DNA from: Bacteroidota bacterium
GTDB taxonomy: Bacteria > Bacteroidota > Bacteroidia > NS11-12g > UBA955
Assembly (NCBI GenBank): GCA_025354385.1
Contig: JANXMZ010000025.1
Coordinates: 1 to 64,000 of the forward strand
Length of the DNA: 64,000 nucleotides
Direction of reading: 5' to 3'
Position 1 is the first letter of the stretch. Each line of letters starts with the position of its first letter. The translations under genes were made by a program, and so were the position numbers. Of the stretch, positions 1-8,029 are shown piece after piece. The notes under the pieces were generated by a model. It saw nothing but the letters and a program-made list of their open reading frames with translations. It was not told where the DNA came from and did no database searches.

Positions 1-281
1 TGGTTGCTGCGACTAGCTTTTTTACTCGCTATGCTCGTGAGAGCGCCTTCGGCTTAGTTGGCTACCTTTTTTGGCAATGAACTTCTCTCATGAAGCGCAG
101 CGGAATAAAAAAAGGTAGAAATAATTTAAAACGTTTAATCAAAAGTTAGGAATAAGAAATAGATTTAATCAAATTTTGGATAATGAGTTGATAAGGATTA
201 ACTAAATAATCATCAGCTGTTAAACAATTTTATTAAACAATTTAAGTTAATGAGGAGTATGACTTAAAAGTACAAAAACAC
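1..281. repeat. Intergenic stretch with long-armed inverted repeat
   Basis: No coding region is supported here. The first 120 bases look richer in G+C than the rest of the window. An 11-base arm CTACCTTTTTT (62-72) is matched by its exact reverse complement at 108-118, with about 35 bases between. This could fold as a long hairpin, be a terminator of a gene left of the window, or be a copy of a dispersed intergenic repeat. Bases 120-281 are plain AT-rich sequence before the first gene; I see no TAnnTTTG promoter box in them. Confidence 0.4.
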
Positions 282-866
282 ATGAAAAATTTTTACTTCA
301 TCATTATGTTTTGTCTGTTGTGCTGTTCTTCAATGGCCGCTCAATCAGATTTTTTCGGTCGCTTGGCCGATTCAGCAATTGCGCTCACCAAGCATCATGT
401 AGAATGCGATCCTACCTATTATAAAATTCCTTATCCCAATGGCGATGTGCCAGCGGGTAAAGGAGTTTGTACAGATGTAATAATACGCACTTACAGGAAA
501 CTAGGAACAGATTTGCAAAAAGAGGTGCACGAGGATATGCAAGCCAATTTTAGCCTTTATCCTAAAATATGGGGCATGACCCACACCGATAAAAATATTG
601 ATCATAGAAGAGTGCCCAATCTTATGACTTTTTTTTCGCGCAAGGGTACTTCAAAACCGATGAGTACAAAACCCGAAGATTATTTGCCGGGAGATATCAT
701 CTGTTGGAATTTAGGAGGTGCCATTACCCATATTGGCATGGTTGTAAACCGCAAATCCACTGATGGCAAAAGATATTGCATTGTTCACAATATTGGGGCA
801 GGGCAGGTGCTTGAAGATTGCATGTTTAATTACACCATTATAGGTCATTACCGTTATCAGAAATAA
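282..866 (+). CDS. DUF1287 (YijF-like) secreted protein
   Basis: A 194-residue exported protein with a cleavable signal peptide (about residues 1-20, ending SSMAA-Q). The body matches the DUF1287 family, whose fold resembles NlpC/P60 cysteine hydrolases: GVCTDV carries the putative nucleophile Cys63, GAITHIGMVV has the His, and VHNIGAG is the third conserved block. By family resemblance it may act on peptidoglycan or another amide in the periplasm, but no substrate is established. It ends two bases before the convergent SBBP gene and has no obvious partner. The ATG is preceded by AT-rich DNA without a recognisable promoter box. Family assignment is fairly sure; activity is inference. Confidence 0.75.
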   Translation: MKNFYFIIMFCLLCCSSMAAQSDFFGRLADSAIALTKHHVECDPTYYKIPYPNGDVPAGKGVCTDVIIRTYRKLGTDLQKEVHEDMQANFSLYPKIWGMTHTDKNIDHRRVPNLMTFFSRKGTSKPMSTKPEDYLPGDIICWNLGGAITHIGMVVNRKSTDGKRYCIVHNIGAGQVLEDCMFNYTIIGHYRYQK

Positions 867-868
867 AT

Positions 869-2797
869 TCAGTTTTTAATAATACTAATGCCAATACGGC
901 CTTGGTTATTGTCTATTAATTGTAAATAATAAATACCATTGGCAAAATCTGTTAGCGCAATTTCATTTTTAGTATTTAACTTGCATTCTGTTTTTATGAT
1001 TTGCCCTTGGGAATTATAGATGGAGTATGATGAAAATTTTTCTGGATGATTTAAATAAAAGTAATAATGGCCCTTGCTAGGGTTTGGAAATACTTGAATT
1101 TCAGAAACAATATTATTTGTATGGATACTATTGATTCCAATTGTTACACAATCGCTGGTATCGGTACAGTGACCCTTGGTAATAACAACGGCATAACTCC
1201 CATCCATTAATGCATTAAAATTTTTATTTATTTCGCCCATAATAGGTTGCATGCCATTCTTACAATCTAACCACTTGTATGTTGTTGCATTGGTTTCTCG
1301 AGAAGTAATAAGATGATTAGCAACGGTTATTCCTAAATTAATTGGATCGCATTGAGTTAATTTTAACAGAAAAGCATCATAAGCAGCCCCAGTTAATATT
1401 TGCGGTGAAACATTCGGATTAAAATCTACGGCACCATTAAAATAACCAGTGCAATACAAATCGTCATTTTTATTTAAAGCAATGTAGGTGGCTACATCTG
1501 TTGAACTGTTGCCATATCCTTTGGCCCAAACATATTCAAATTGACTGTTTAATTTTGAAATAAAAATATCTTGTTTTCCATTAGATAGCAGAGCATTTTT
1601 GGTGTTGCTTGGGTCAAAATCGCAAGCATTCCAAAAATAACCACATGTATATACATTGTCGAATTCGTCTAGTGCAATCGCAATGCCAACATCTTCAGAA
1701 ATGCCTCCCATGCTTTTAGCATTCACATATGCGCCATTGGCATCGAGTTCTAAAACAAAAATATCGTGATTGCCAATACTTTTTAATGAATTAACTGGAA
1801 CCCCTGGATTGAAATCCACTATGTCATAATAATATCCGGTAATATAACTGTTGCCAATACCGTTAACAACAATGGCCAACCCCGCATCAGAATAACTCCC
1901 TCCTACATTTTTTGCCCAAGCAAAGTCACCATTAACATCCAATTTAGAAATAAATATATCCGAAGAACCATTAGATATCAATTGGCTGTTACCAACACCT
2001 GGATCAAAATCAGCTTGGTCTTGAAATATGCCTGTGGTATAAACACTGCCATTATTATCGAGGTCTAATCCAAAAGCTTCGTCATTCTTGATGCCTCCCA
2101 TGTTATGCGCCCACAAAAATTGCCCATTATCATCTATTTTTAAAATAAAAACATCATCTGTATGGGTTGTATCATTGGTACCCGTTGCAATTAATTGGTA
2201 AACATTATTGCCTGCATCAAAATCAACCGTATCTCTAAAATAACCAGCAGTATATATATCCCCATTGCCATCTGTTTTAATTGCAGAACTTGCATCAAAA
2301 TAATTGCCACCAATACACTTTGCCCATTTAAAAAATCCATTATTATCGAGCTTCAAAATGAAAATATCCGCATCCTTTTTTGGACTTAGGTTATATGCCC
2401 CCGTAGCATCTGCATTGAAATCAGCAGTGCCAGAAAAATAACCTGTAACGATAATGTCTCCAGAAATATCTACAGCAATCGCAACCCCTTCATCAAATCC
2501 AGTACTTCCTATTTTTTGCGCCCATATCAATTGTCCATTCGCATTGGTTTTGGTAATAAAAATATCTTTTTGTCCGCTGGAATTTAAAATTTTTCCGGCA
2601 GATGAGGGGTCAAAATCAACACTTCCGTAAAAGGTACCTGTGGTGAATAGATTGCCGTTGTTGTCTATTGCAATTGAATTGCCAATGACATCATTGGCCC
2701 CTTTATATTGTCTTACCCATTCAAAATGAGAAGTTGTTTGCGAAATAAGAATGGAAGTCAATAAAATAAAACAAAAACTTAAGACTATTTTTTTCAT
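869..2797 (-). CDS. SBBP-repeat beta-propeller protein, T9SS type A tail
   Basis: A 642-residue secreted protein. After a signal peptide (MKKIVLSF... ending ILISQ) come about seven repeats of roughly 60-65 residues, each with a DF[DN]P/A-type turn and a partner segment like DIFISKLD and WAKxxGG; this is the SBBP seven-bladed-propeller-like pattern. A Cys-containing Ig-like linker (about 485-560) follows, then a C-terminal type A sorting domain (IQVFPNPSKGHYY...GIYYLQLIDNN). It is probably exported by T9SS and anchored on the cell surface. I chose the ATG at 2797 over the upstream one at 2821 because a -7 box lies at 2819-2826 and the signal peptide fits the shorter form. Binding target unknown. 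Confidence 0.85.
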   Translation of the reverse strand: MKKIVLSFCFILLTSILISQTTSHFEWVRQYKGANDVIGNSIAIDNNGNLFTTGTFYGSVDFDPSSAGKILNSSGQKDIFITKTNANGQLIWAQKIGSTGFDEGVAIAVDISGDIIVTGYFSGTADFNADATGAYNLSPKKDADIFILKLDNNGFFKWAKCIGGNYFDASSAIKTDGNGDIYTAGYFRDTVDFDAGNNVYQLIATGTNDTTHTDDVFILKIDDNGQFLWAHNMGGIKNDEAFGLDLDNNGSVYTTGIFQDQADFDPGVGNSQLISNGSSDIFISKLDVNGDFAWAKNVGGSYSDAGLAIVVNGIGNSYITGYYYDIVDFNPGVPVNSLKSIGNHDIFVLELDANGAYVNAKSMGGISEDVGIAIALDEFDNVYTCGYFWNACDFDPSNTKNALLSNGKQDIFISKLNSQFEYVWAKGYGNSSTDVATYIALNKNDDLYCTGYFNGAVDFNPNVSPQILTGAAYDAFLLKLTQCDPINLGITVANHLITSRETNATTYKWLDCKNGMQPIMGEINKNFNALMDGSYAVVITKGHCTDTSDCVTIGINSIHTNNIVSEIQVFPNPSKGHYYFYLNHPEKFSSYSIYNSQGQIIKTECKLNTKNEIALTDFANGIYYLQLIDNNQGRIGISIIKN

Positions 2798-2818
2798 ACA
2801 AAGTGGATTATGGTGTCT

Positions 2819-2826
2819 CAAAATTA
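2819..2826 (-). promoter_or_regulatory. Promoter -7 box of SBBP gene
   Basis: TAATTTTG on the minus strand fits the Bacteroidota -7 consensus TAnnTTTG. The predicted transcript start (about 2815) gives an 18-base leader to the ATG at 2797 and excludes the ATG at 2821. Confidence 0.55.
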
Positions 2827-2907
2827 AATAAAAAATTTAAAAATAAGTACTTCAATGTTAAAGTCTTTTCCACCCAAGCTTCAAAAACACAGCAAGGCGG
2901 CCTTACC

Positions 2908-3648
2908 TTACATGGCAAGTGATTGAGGCATTACATCCTCATTCTGTTCACTGTCTAATATTTCTGATCGGTGGGCCACCTGTTTTAAAAGATGCGAAAA
3001 AATGAATTCTGATTTAATGTTTGTTTGTGATTTGAAAATTATTTGACCATCTAAACATATTTCCGAAATCAATTCGAACAATTGATTATTAATATCTATT
3101 TTTTGAGCAGTTTGTTCTTTAGCTCTTATTTCTGATTGTTGAAAAATGAATAAATATTTAGAGAAATTAGAATGCGCAATCGAAAATAATGCGGGATATT
3201 CACTAGGCATATTTTCATTGGCCATTAATTCATCTTTGTGAAGGTTAAGAAAATTTTGAGCGCTAATTAATAATAGTCTGGCCGATTCCCAATGTTTAAG
3301 ATTGGCCTTTTTATAAAATTGTATCCCAGCTTTTTCAAAAAGTGCTTCGTGGAAATTTTCAGGATAACAGGCAATAATATACCGCTTAAGTGTTTGCCAA
3401 TGGGTGGCGCACGAGAGGAAAGCTTTTTTCATTTCGATATGCTCCCCGCTCGACTTTGAATTTCTGTTCTGAAAATCGGGCATGTTCATCGCTTTGTCCA
3501 ATGTTAAATAAACCTTATCTGTAAATTGATTGTTATAACGGGTTTTAAAGCGACTAAATTCTTTCAATTCACGGTTCAAAGAAACCAGAACTAACTTACT
3601 GGTTTCATACAAAACGCTTTGAGAACAACGGTAGGCAGGTTTAAGCAT
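2908..3648 (-). CDS. Uncharacterised helical protein
   Basis: A 246-residue protein without signal peptide or membrane segments. It appears mostly alpha-helical and resembles, from memory, a Bacteroidota family of about 200-230 residues that opens with KPAYR...VLYET and has no assigned function; helices rich in Lys, Gln and Asn alternate with short loops. It carries no catalytic motif I can recognise. The gene stands alone, reading away from the DoxX/HxlR pair, with a candidate -7 box TAAGTTTG about 50 bases upstream. The last 15 residues (DSEQNEDVMPQSLAM) look disordered. Real gene likely from its length and isolated position; function unknown. Confidence 0.6.
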   Translation of the reverse strand: MLKPAYRCSQSVLYETSKLVLVSLNRELKEFSRFKTRYNNQFTDKVYLTLDKAMNMPDFQNRNSKSSGEHIEMKKAFLSCATHWQTLKRYIIACYPENFHEALFEKAGIQFYKKANLKHWESARLLLISAQNFLNLHKDELMANENMPSEYPALFSIAHSNFSKYLFIFQQSEIRAKEQTAQKIDINNQLFELISEICLDGQIIFKSQTNIKSEFIFSHLLKQVAHRSEILDSEQNEDVMPQSLAM

Positions 3649-3696
3649 GTAATGAAGAGTTTTTAATAATAACTGTTCTCAAATGCCTAGTTTATA

Positions 3697-3704
3697 CAAA
3701 CTTA
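3697..3704 (-). promoter_or_regulatory. Candidate -7 box for the helical protein gene
   Basis: Minus-strand TAAGTTTG matches TAnnTTTG and would start transcription near 3693, a leader of about 45 bases. I did not find a clear -33 TTTG at the right distance. Confidence 0.35.
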
Positions 3705-3850
3705 GTCCAAAAAATAGAATAAGCAAATTATTTTTTGGCAAATTGGTTGAGAATACATGATTTGTGGAATAGTTTATTGGAATTGTCGATAAGGTTGACT
3801 TTGAACTTGATTTTTCGACAAATTTATTTGAACAATGCAAAGTGTTAAAC

Positions 3851-3878
3851 TAAAAACCCCGCAATAATTGCAGGGTTT
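3851..3878 (-). terminator. Rho-independent terminator of DoxX gene
   Basis: Read on the minus strand, AAACCC-TGCAA-loop-TTGCG-GGGTTT forms an 11-bp stem with one mismatch and a 3-base loop, followed by a short T run. It lies 25 bases past the DoxX stop. Confidence 0.7.
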
Positions 3879-3902
3879 AATATTATTGGAATTAGGTTTA
3901 AC

Positions 3903-4271
3903 TTAAGCAATTACCATAGTTTTGTGATAAGTGCGGTAAGATATAATTAAAATCGCAAGAAATACGATAGGACTGATAACCATAGCCACGCCATCACCAT
4001 TGCTGAGGTGAGCAATAAATGCCGATACGAATACAATACCAAAACCTGCAAAGGACCAATCTTTAAGTTTGGTAGGTAAACCTGGAATCAATAATACAAT
4101 GGCTCCAATAATCTTGGCAACAGCTAACTCAATTCTGAAAAAGCTAGGGAAGCCCATGTGGGTAAAGGCCGCTGCCATTTGCGGATTTAATAGGTACTGC
4201 GATGCACTGAACAACATCATTAAACTTAATATGCCAGTACTGATCCAAAAGATAATTTTATTTCTTTTCAT
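3903..4271 (-). CDS. DoxX-like four-helix membrane protein
   Basis: A 122-residue inner-membrane protein with four hydrophobic segments (about 6-24, 45-63, 70-87, 95-113) and the DoxX-like sequence pattern SASQYLLNPQMAAAFTHMGFP. DoxX relatives are linked to thiol and quinone stress and, in Bacillus, CatD of this superfamily is controlled by HxlR-type repressors; the reaction is not well defined. It is transcribed divergently from an HxlR regulator, which probably controls it. A longer reading frame extends to 4406, but its extra residues are basic and not membrane-like and would overrun the intergenic promoters, so I start at the ATG at 4271. A -7 box at 4290-4297 supports this. Confidence 0.8.
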   Translation of the reverse strand: MKRNKIIFWISTGILSLMMLFSASQYLLNPQMAAAFTHMGFPSFFRIELAVAKIIGAIVLLIPGLPTKLKDWSFAGFGIVFVSAFIAHLSNGDGVAMVISPIVFLAILIISYRTYHKTMVIA

Positions 4272-4289
4272 TTTTATTTTTTTATGGTG

Positions 4290-4297
4290 CAAACTTA
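4290..4297 (-). promoter_or_regulatory. -7 box of DoxX gene
   Basis: Minus-strand TAAGTTTG fits TAnnTTTG. The predicted start near 4286 gives a leader of about 15 bases to the ATG at 4271. Confidence 0.55.
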
Positions 4298-4307
4298 ACG
4301 ACATATG

Positions 4308-4340
4308 CTTTCTATTGTATAGTACTTTCTTTTTAGAAAG
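4308..4340. promoter_or_regulatory. Candidate HxlR operator between divergent genes
   Basis: CTTTCT (4325-4330) and AGAAAG (4335-4340) form a perfect 6-bp inverted repeat with a 4-base spacer; a third copy, CTTTCT, is at 4308-4313. The palindrome lies between the -33 regions of the two divergent promoters, a suitable place for a dimeric winged-helix repressor. Operator role is inferred. Confidence 0.4.
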
Positions 4341-4349
4341 CGATAACCT

Positions 4350-4380
4350 TTTGGATAGTATCAGCATTTTGCTATATTTG
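4350..4380 (+). promoter_or_regulatory. Consensus Bacteroidota promoter of hxlR-type gene
   Basis: TTTG at 4350-4353, then exactly 19 bases, then TATATTTG at 4373-4380: a perfect match to TTTG-N19-TAnnTTTG. Transcription would begin about 4384, only about four bases before the ATG at 4388, so the mRNA is nearly leaderless. Confidence 0.75.
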
Positions 4381-4387
4381 TAGATGT

Positions 4388-4735
4388 ATGGAATTAGAAC
4401 ATTCACAAGCTAAATGCACTAAAAAGTTGCTCCCGGTAATGGATGCACTGGAGGTATTGAATGGTAAATGGAAATTGCCTGTCATTATTGCATTGTCATT
4501 TGGTGCAAGAAGATTCAAAGAAATTGTGAGACAGGTAGGCATCACAGATAAAATGCTTTCAAAGGAGTTAAAAGAACTTGAAATGAACCAACTGGTGCAA
4601 CGCAGTGTTTATGACACCTTCCCCCCAACAGTAGAATATGAATTAACAGAATACGGTAGAACCCTCCACAAAGTCATTAGGGCTTTGGGCGAATGGGGCG
4701 AAAAGCACAGAGAGAGAATTATGCGGAAAAAATAA
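4388..4735 (+). CDS. HxlR-family winged-helix regulator
   Basis: A 115-residue DNA-binding protein of the HxlR (DUF24) family. The winged helix spans about residues 18-100: GKWKLPVIIALS, RRFKEIVRQVGITDKMLSKELKELE (recognition region) and a wing near VEYELTEYGRTL. Cys10 sits where redox-sensing members such as YodB carry their reactive cysteine, suggesting control by oxidants or electrophiles. It is divergent from the DoxX gene with a palindrome between, the usual arrangement of such a regulator and its target. The start is set by a perfect promoter four bases upstream. Family is sure; signal and target are inferred. Confidence 0.88.
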   Translation: MELEHSQAKCTKKLLPVMDALEVLNGKWKLPVIIALSFGARRFKEIVRQVGITDKMLSKELKELEMNQLVQRSVYDTFPPTVEYELTEYGRTLHKVIRALGEWGEKHRERIMRKK

Positions 4736-4896
4736 TATTTTTAGATTTTTTAAATTGCGCTTCCCATGTCAACTGCCAATTCACCCACTGAAGTCTGATT
4801 TTAGCCTACCGTTGCCTTGCCTCCTGCCTGTAAAATTTCATAGATTGCTAAAAAAACTAGCCATACTATTTAAATATATTTCATTTATTTGCACCC

Positions 4897-5460
4897 ATGG
4901 CACAGCAAGGTCAACTCGTGGTATATTATGGATGTATGTTTGCAGGAAAAACAACAGCATTAATAGATTATATCAGCCGTGCAAATCTAAAACCCAATGA
5001 ATTGCTTGTGTTTAAACCCGGTATTGATAATAGGGCTGCTAAAAATATGATTACGACCCATGATGGTAAAAAACATGAATGCCTTAGCATGGATCATGAA
5101 ACAGTTCTGAATGATTTTATTACCCCATACACCAAACTCATTGCGTTAGACGAAGCTCAGTTTTTTAATAAAATTATTTTTTCTGAACTCAAACGACTTT
5201 TGCTAAAAGGTATAAATGTTGTAGCTGCGGGACTGGATAAGGATTACTTGGCTCGCCCTTTTGGATTAATGCCCTTGTTAATGGAGCATGCCAGCGAACT
5301 CAATGCTTTAAATGCCACTTGTAATAACTGTGGCAATGCCGCTACACATACTTACAGAAAGGAAGGCAATAAGGTTTTGGTGCTAATAGGAAGTGAAAAT
5401 TATTATGAAGCCCGATGCGAAAAATGTTATACCGAAGGAATGTCTGCTAAGTCGGTTTAA
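4897..5460 (+). CDS. tdk: Thymidine kinase
   Basis: A 187-residue type II thymidine kinase (TK1-like), which phosphorylates thymidine to dTMP with ATP in the salvage pathway. Visible motifs are the P-loop GCMFAGKT (residues 12-19), the Walker B/catalytic stretch LDEAQFF, and the zinc lasso with CNNC and CEKC pairs near the C terminus. The glycine-rich GSENYYEARC segment is the substrate-binding lasso. Length is normal for the family. A GCACCC leader follows an imperfect -7 box (TTTATTTG), placing the transcript start two or so bases before the ATG. The 160 bases upstream contain no gene I can support. It converges, end to end, with the UbiA-like gene. Confidence 0.95.
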   Translation: MAQQGQLVVYYGCMFAGKTTALIDYISRANLKPNELLVFKPGIDNRAAKNMITTHDGKKHECLSMDHETVLNDFITPYTKLIALDEAQFFNKIIFSELKRLLLKGINVVAAGLDKDYLARPFGLMPLLMEHASELNALNATCNNCGNAATHTYRKEGNKVLVLIGSENYYEARCEKCYTEGMSAKSV

Positions 5461-6240
5461 TTAAAGCAATAAAAGAGGAAACATAAACGCCATGTCCGCA
5501 AGAATATGCATCAGTTCTCCTGAAATATCTTTTCGTTTCCAAACGAGTAGACTATAAAATAACACATAAAAAATAGCCCAATATTTAAACCCAGTTGTAA
5601 CGGGTGTTATTAATACTAACAGCAATAAAAATAAAATAGTGATGAGCAATTTTACGATACTTTTATTAGGTAATCTTGCCGAAATCGCATTGAATTGATG
5701 CTTTTTATCATAAGCTTCATCAGTCAAAACCAATAGCAACATATTGCCGTATATCATCAGAAAGAAAAATGCAACTATGAAATAGGTGTCTATCACATTG
5801 TTAATTTTTATCGGAAAAAAACAAACAGACAATGTAATGATGATGGAGGATACAATTTCTTTGACTGTCTTTAATCCAGCGTTAACCAATACAATATACG
5901 TGATGCTTATAACGAAAAGTACACAAAATAGACAGGCAATATTAAAATTGATTGGATGGTATTGTAAAGCTGTGCAAGCAAATAGCGAAACACCAATTGT
6001 GAGTTGAATAATTTGATCTGGCTTGGATAGATAATGTCTCTCAGTCTTTTCAAATGTTTGTCCTCTGTTATCCCTTATTTTATCAATGTAGTAAAAAAGC
6101 CAACAAAAAAAGGAAGCACCAATTGCTAAAAAATAATCTAAAGCAGAATTTTCAAGGGTGTTGAAATATGAAAAACAAATAAAGGTAATGGAAATAGGAA
6201 CCAAATTGTGCGCTGCAATAAAACGAACAATTGTCTTCAT
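5461..6240 (-). CDS. UbiA-like polytopic membrane protein
   Basis: A 259-residue integral membrane protein with seven to nine hydrophobic segments. Two polar loops resemble the two Asp-rich motifs of UbiA prenyltransferases: YYIDKIRDN (about residues 50-58; the usual N-D-x-x-D is partly altered) and TDEAYDKKHQFNAIS (about 173-187, a DxxxD motif). If genuine it would move a prenyl group onto an aromatic or other acceptor in the membrane. The first motif is degenerate, so activity is uncertain. It lies 11 bases after nfu on the same strand and could be the last gene of that operon. Confidence 0.5.
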   Translation of the reverse strand: MKTIVRFIAAHNLVPISITFICFSYFNTLENSALDYFLAIGASFFCWLFYYIDKIRDNRGQTFEKTERHYLSKPDQIIQLTIGVSLFACTALQYHPINFNIACLFCVLFVISITYIVLVNAGLKTVKEIVSSIIITLSVCFFPIKINNVIDTYFIVAFFFLMIYGNMLLLVLTDEAYDKKHQFNAISARLPNKSIVKLLITILFLLLLVLITPVTTGFKYWAIFYVLFYSLLVWKRKDISGELMHILADMAFMFPLLLL

Positions 6241-6251
6241 AGAAGAATGAG

Positions 6252-6488
6252 TTAATCGATAGCGATTACTGAAGTAATTTCTGGTAATACTTTTTTAATG
6301 GCCTCTTCAATACCTGCTTTCATAGTCATGTGACTCATTTCGCAACCACTGCAGGCGCCTAGCAATTTTAGAGTTACTACGTTGTTATTATCAATATTTA
6401 ACAATTCAACATTGCCACCATCCATTTTTAAAAAAGGACGAACGGTCTCCAAGGCTTGCTCAATCTTAATTTGTCTTTCGGTTTGCAT
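6252..6488 (-). CDS. NifU C-terminal-domain (Nfu-type) Fe-S carrier
   Basis: A 78-residue protein consisting only of the NifU C-terminal domain. The signature LGACSGCEMSHMTMKAGIE holds the two cysteines (Cys46, Cys49) that bind a Fe-S cluster between two subunits, and LKMDGGNVELL is the conserved N-terminal strand. It would receive and pass on clusters to target proteins. It starts four bases after mrp, another Fe-S carrier, so the two are probably cotranscribed and translationally coupled. Assignment is firm. Confidence 0.92.
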   Translation of the reverse strand: MQTERQIKIEQALETVRPFLKMDGGNVELLNIDNNNVVTLKLLGACSGCEMSHMTMKAGIEEAIKKVLPEITSVIAID

Positions 6489-6492
6489 GTAT

Positions 6493-7548
6493 TTATTTTA
6501 AAGAATTATTAATGGCGAGCTGTCTTGCTAACTGTTGCGCAATTTCGGTAAAATTTTTCAAACTATCAGTATCCTTCATTAGTCCTTTATCAGAATCGCT
6601 CATTAATTGCACTGAGATTGGCAGAGAGCCTAATATTTGTGTATTGAATTGGGTGGCCAACTGTCTTGCACCGCCTTCTCCAAAAATAAAATATTTTTTA
6701 TCTGGCGCATCTTCTGGAATAAAGTAGGCCATATTTTCTATTATGCCCAAAATGGGAATACCAATAGGCTGCATGCTAAACATGGCACAAGCCTTTCGCG
6801 CATCGGCTATCGCCACATTTTGAGGTGTAGTAACAATTACGGCACCAGAAATAGGTAAAGTTTGCGCAAGTGTTAATTGAATATCGCCAGTTCCGGGAGG
6901 TAAGTCTATAATTAAATAATCCAATTGTCCCCAATTTACACCTGTAATAAATTGTTGCAGCGCCTTCGAAATCATTGGTCCACGCCATACTACAGCCTCA
7001 TTAGGATTAGAGAGAAAGCCAATGGAAAAAAGTTTAATATTATCGGCCATTACGGGCTTCATTAATTCTACCCCATTTACTACTTCCATTTCTATGGCCT
7101 GGTTTTGTACACCAAATAAAATAGGAATGGATGGTCCGTATATATCTGCATCCAATATCCCGACATTAGCCCCCATTTTACTAAGCACGCTTCCTAAAGC
7201 TGCTGCTACTGTAGATTTTCCTACACCGCCTTTACCGCTTCCAACCGCAATAATATTTCTAACATTGGGTAAGGCAGCATTGGTTTTTTTATCAGCTGTT
7301 ACCTCTGCTGTCATGTTTATTTTCACGTCTACCTCTGGGCCAATAAAATGCGAAATGGCTGTTCTGCAGGCATTCTCTATTAAATCTTTCAAAGGGCAGG
7401 CAGGTGTGGTAAGATAAACTGAAAACGATAGTTGATTGCCATTAATTGCAATATTTCTGACCATGTTTAAGGTTACCAAGTCTTTGTGAAGATCGGGATC
7501 GTCTACATGACTGAGTGCTTTTAAAACATCTTGTTCTGTAAAATTCAT
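6493..7548 (-). CDS. Mrp/ApbC P-loop ATPase (Fe-S cluster carrier)
   Basis: A 351-residue Mrp/NBP35-family ATPase. An N-terminal DUF59/MIP18-like domain (about 1-85, DPDLHKDLVTLNMV) is followed by the deviant Walker A VGSGKGGVGKST (102-113), the switch motif DADIYGPSIP and the DLPPGTGD box. The usual C-terminal CxxC of Mrp is absent; the matching stretch reads ENMAYFIPEDAPDKKYFIFG, as I recall for other Bacteroidota members. It probably binds and transfers Fe-S clusters in the cytoplasm. Its ATG overlaps the DUF6787 stop by one base (TAATG) and nfu follows after four bases, so the three form an operon. Confidence 0.93.
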   Translation of the reverse strand: MNFTEQDVLKALSHVDDPDLHKDLVTLNMVRNIAINGNQLSFSVYLTTPACPLKDLIENACRTAISHFIGPEVDVKINMTAEVTADKKTNAALPNVRNIIAVGSGKGGVGKSTVAAALGSVLSKMGANVGILDADIYGPSIPILFGVQNQAIEMEVVNGVELMKPVMADNIKLFSIGFLSNPNEAVVWRGPMISKALQQFITGVNWGQLDYLIIDLPPGTGDIQLTLAQTLPISGAVIVTTPQNVAIADARKACAMFSMQPIGIPILGIIENMAYFIPEDAPDKKYFIFGEGGARQLATQFNTQILGSLPISVQLMSDSDKGLMKDTDSLKNFTEIAQQLARQLAINNSLK

Positions 7549-7847
7549 TATTCTTTATTTTTAACAAATAGGTTGTAAATACATATGAAAAACTTCTTTT
7601 CAAAATTCAGAAAAAATCTGAATTGTCCAAATATAAATCCATAACCTAAAAGCATTACATTGTATATTGGCAATACACCTATATAAAACAAGATTCTTGC
7701 TCCAACCGAACTATGGTTGCTAATGCCTAATATATGTTTTACTGGAATAATGGATGAACCGGTGCAAGTAAAAACGAGCAAGATTAAAATCACTTGGAGA
7801 GCCGATTTTACTTGCCATCTCTTTTTTAATTTTTCTATAAAAGACAC
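7548..7847 (-). CDS. DUF6787-like small membrane protein
   Basis: A 99-residue protein with two hydrophobic segments (about 16-34 and 48-70) and the family-typical FIEKLKKRWQV opening and FGQFRFF block before a Lys/Phe-rich tail. I recognise it as the Bacteroidota DUF6787 family, function unknown. The frame is open up to 7922, but I start at the GTG at 7847: a -7 box (7871-7878) puts the transcript start near 7867, and the homologous region begins here. It leads the operon with mrp and nfu, overlapping mrp by one base (TAATG). Confidence 0.65.
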   Translation of the reverse strand: MSFIEKLKKRWQVKSALQVILILLVFTCTGSSIIPVKHILGISNHSSVGARILFYIGVLPIYNVMLLGYGFIFGQFRFFLNFEKKFFICIYNLFVKNKE

Positions 7848-7870
7848 TAATTTTGGGGGTAAATGGGCTG

Positions 7871-7878
7871 CAAATATA
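7871..7878 (-). promoter_or_regulatory. -7 box of DUF6787-mrp-nfu operon
   Basis: Minus-strand TATATTTG, perfect TAnnTTTG, about 24 bases before the GTG at 7847. It is the only consensus box found for the three-gene operon. Confidence 0.55.
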
Positions 7879-7980
7879 GGATTATCAAAGTTTATTTTAA
7901 TGCAATTCGTCTTATATAACAATTTACAGGGGAGCTATGTTTTATAAAATGCGTGAGCAAATAAATAAGCGATTTATTGT

Positions 7981-7988
7981 TACTTTTG
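7981..7988 (+). promoter_or_regulatory. -7 box of LOG-family gene
   Basis: TACTTTTG fits TAnnTTTG. Predicted transcript start near 7992, before the ATG at 8030 and after the alternative ATG at 7937, which decides the start. Confidence 0.55.
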
Positions 7989-8029
7989 CCATCTTCCTAA
8001 AATGCGATTTGCAAAAGGGATTATTAAAT

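Noticed and set aside
4755..5000. 81-codon frame overlapping the thymidine kinase 5' end
   Set aside because: Overlaps tdk in another frame by more than 100 bases and lacks a promoter or family match.
7022..7417. Open frame of 131 codons antisense to mrp
   Set aside because: It lies wholly inside a well-supported ATPase gene, has no promoter or family match, and reads as a shadow frame.
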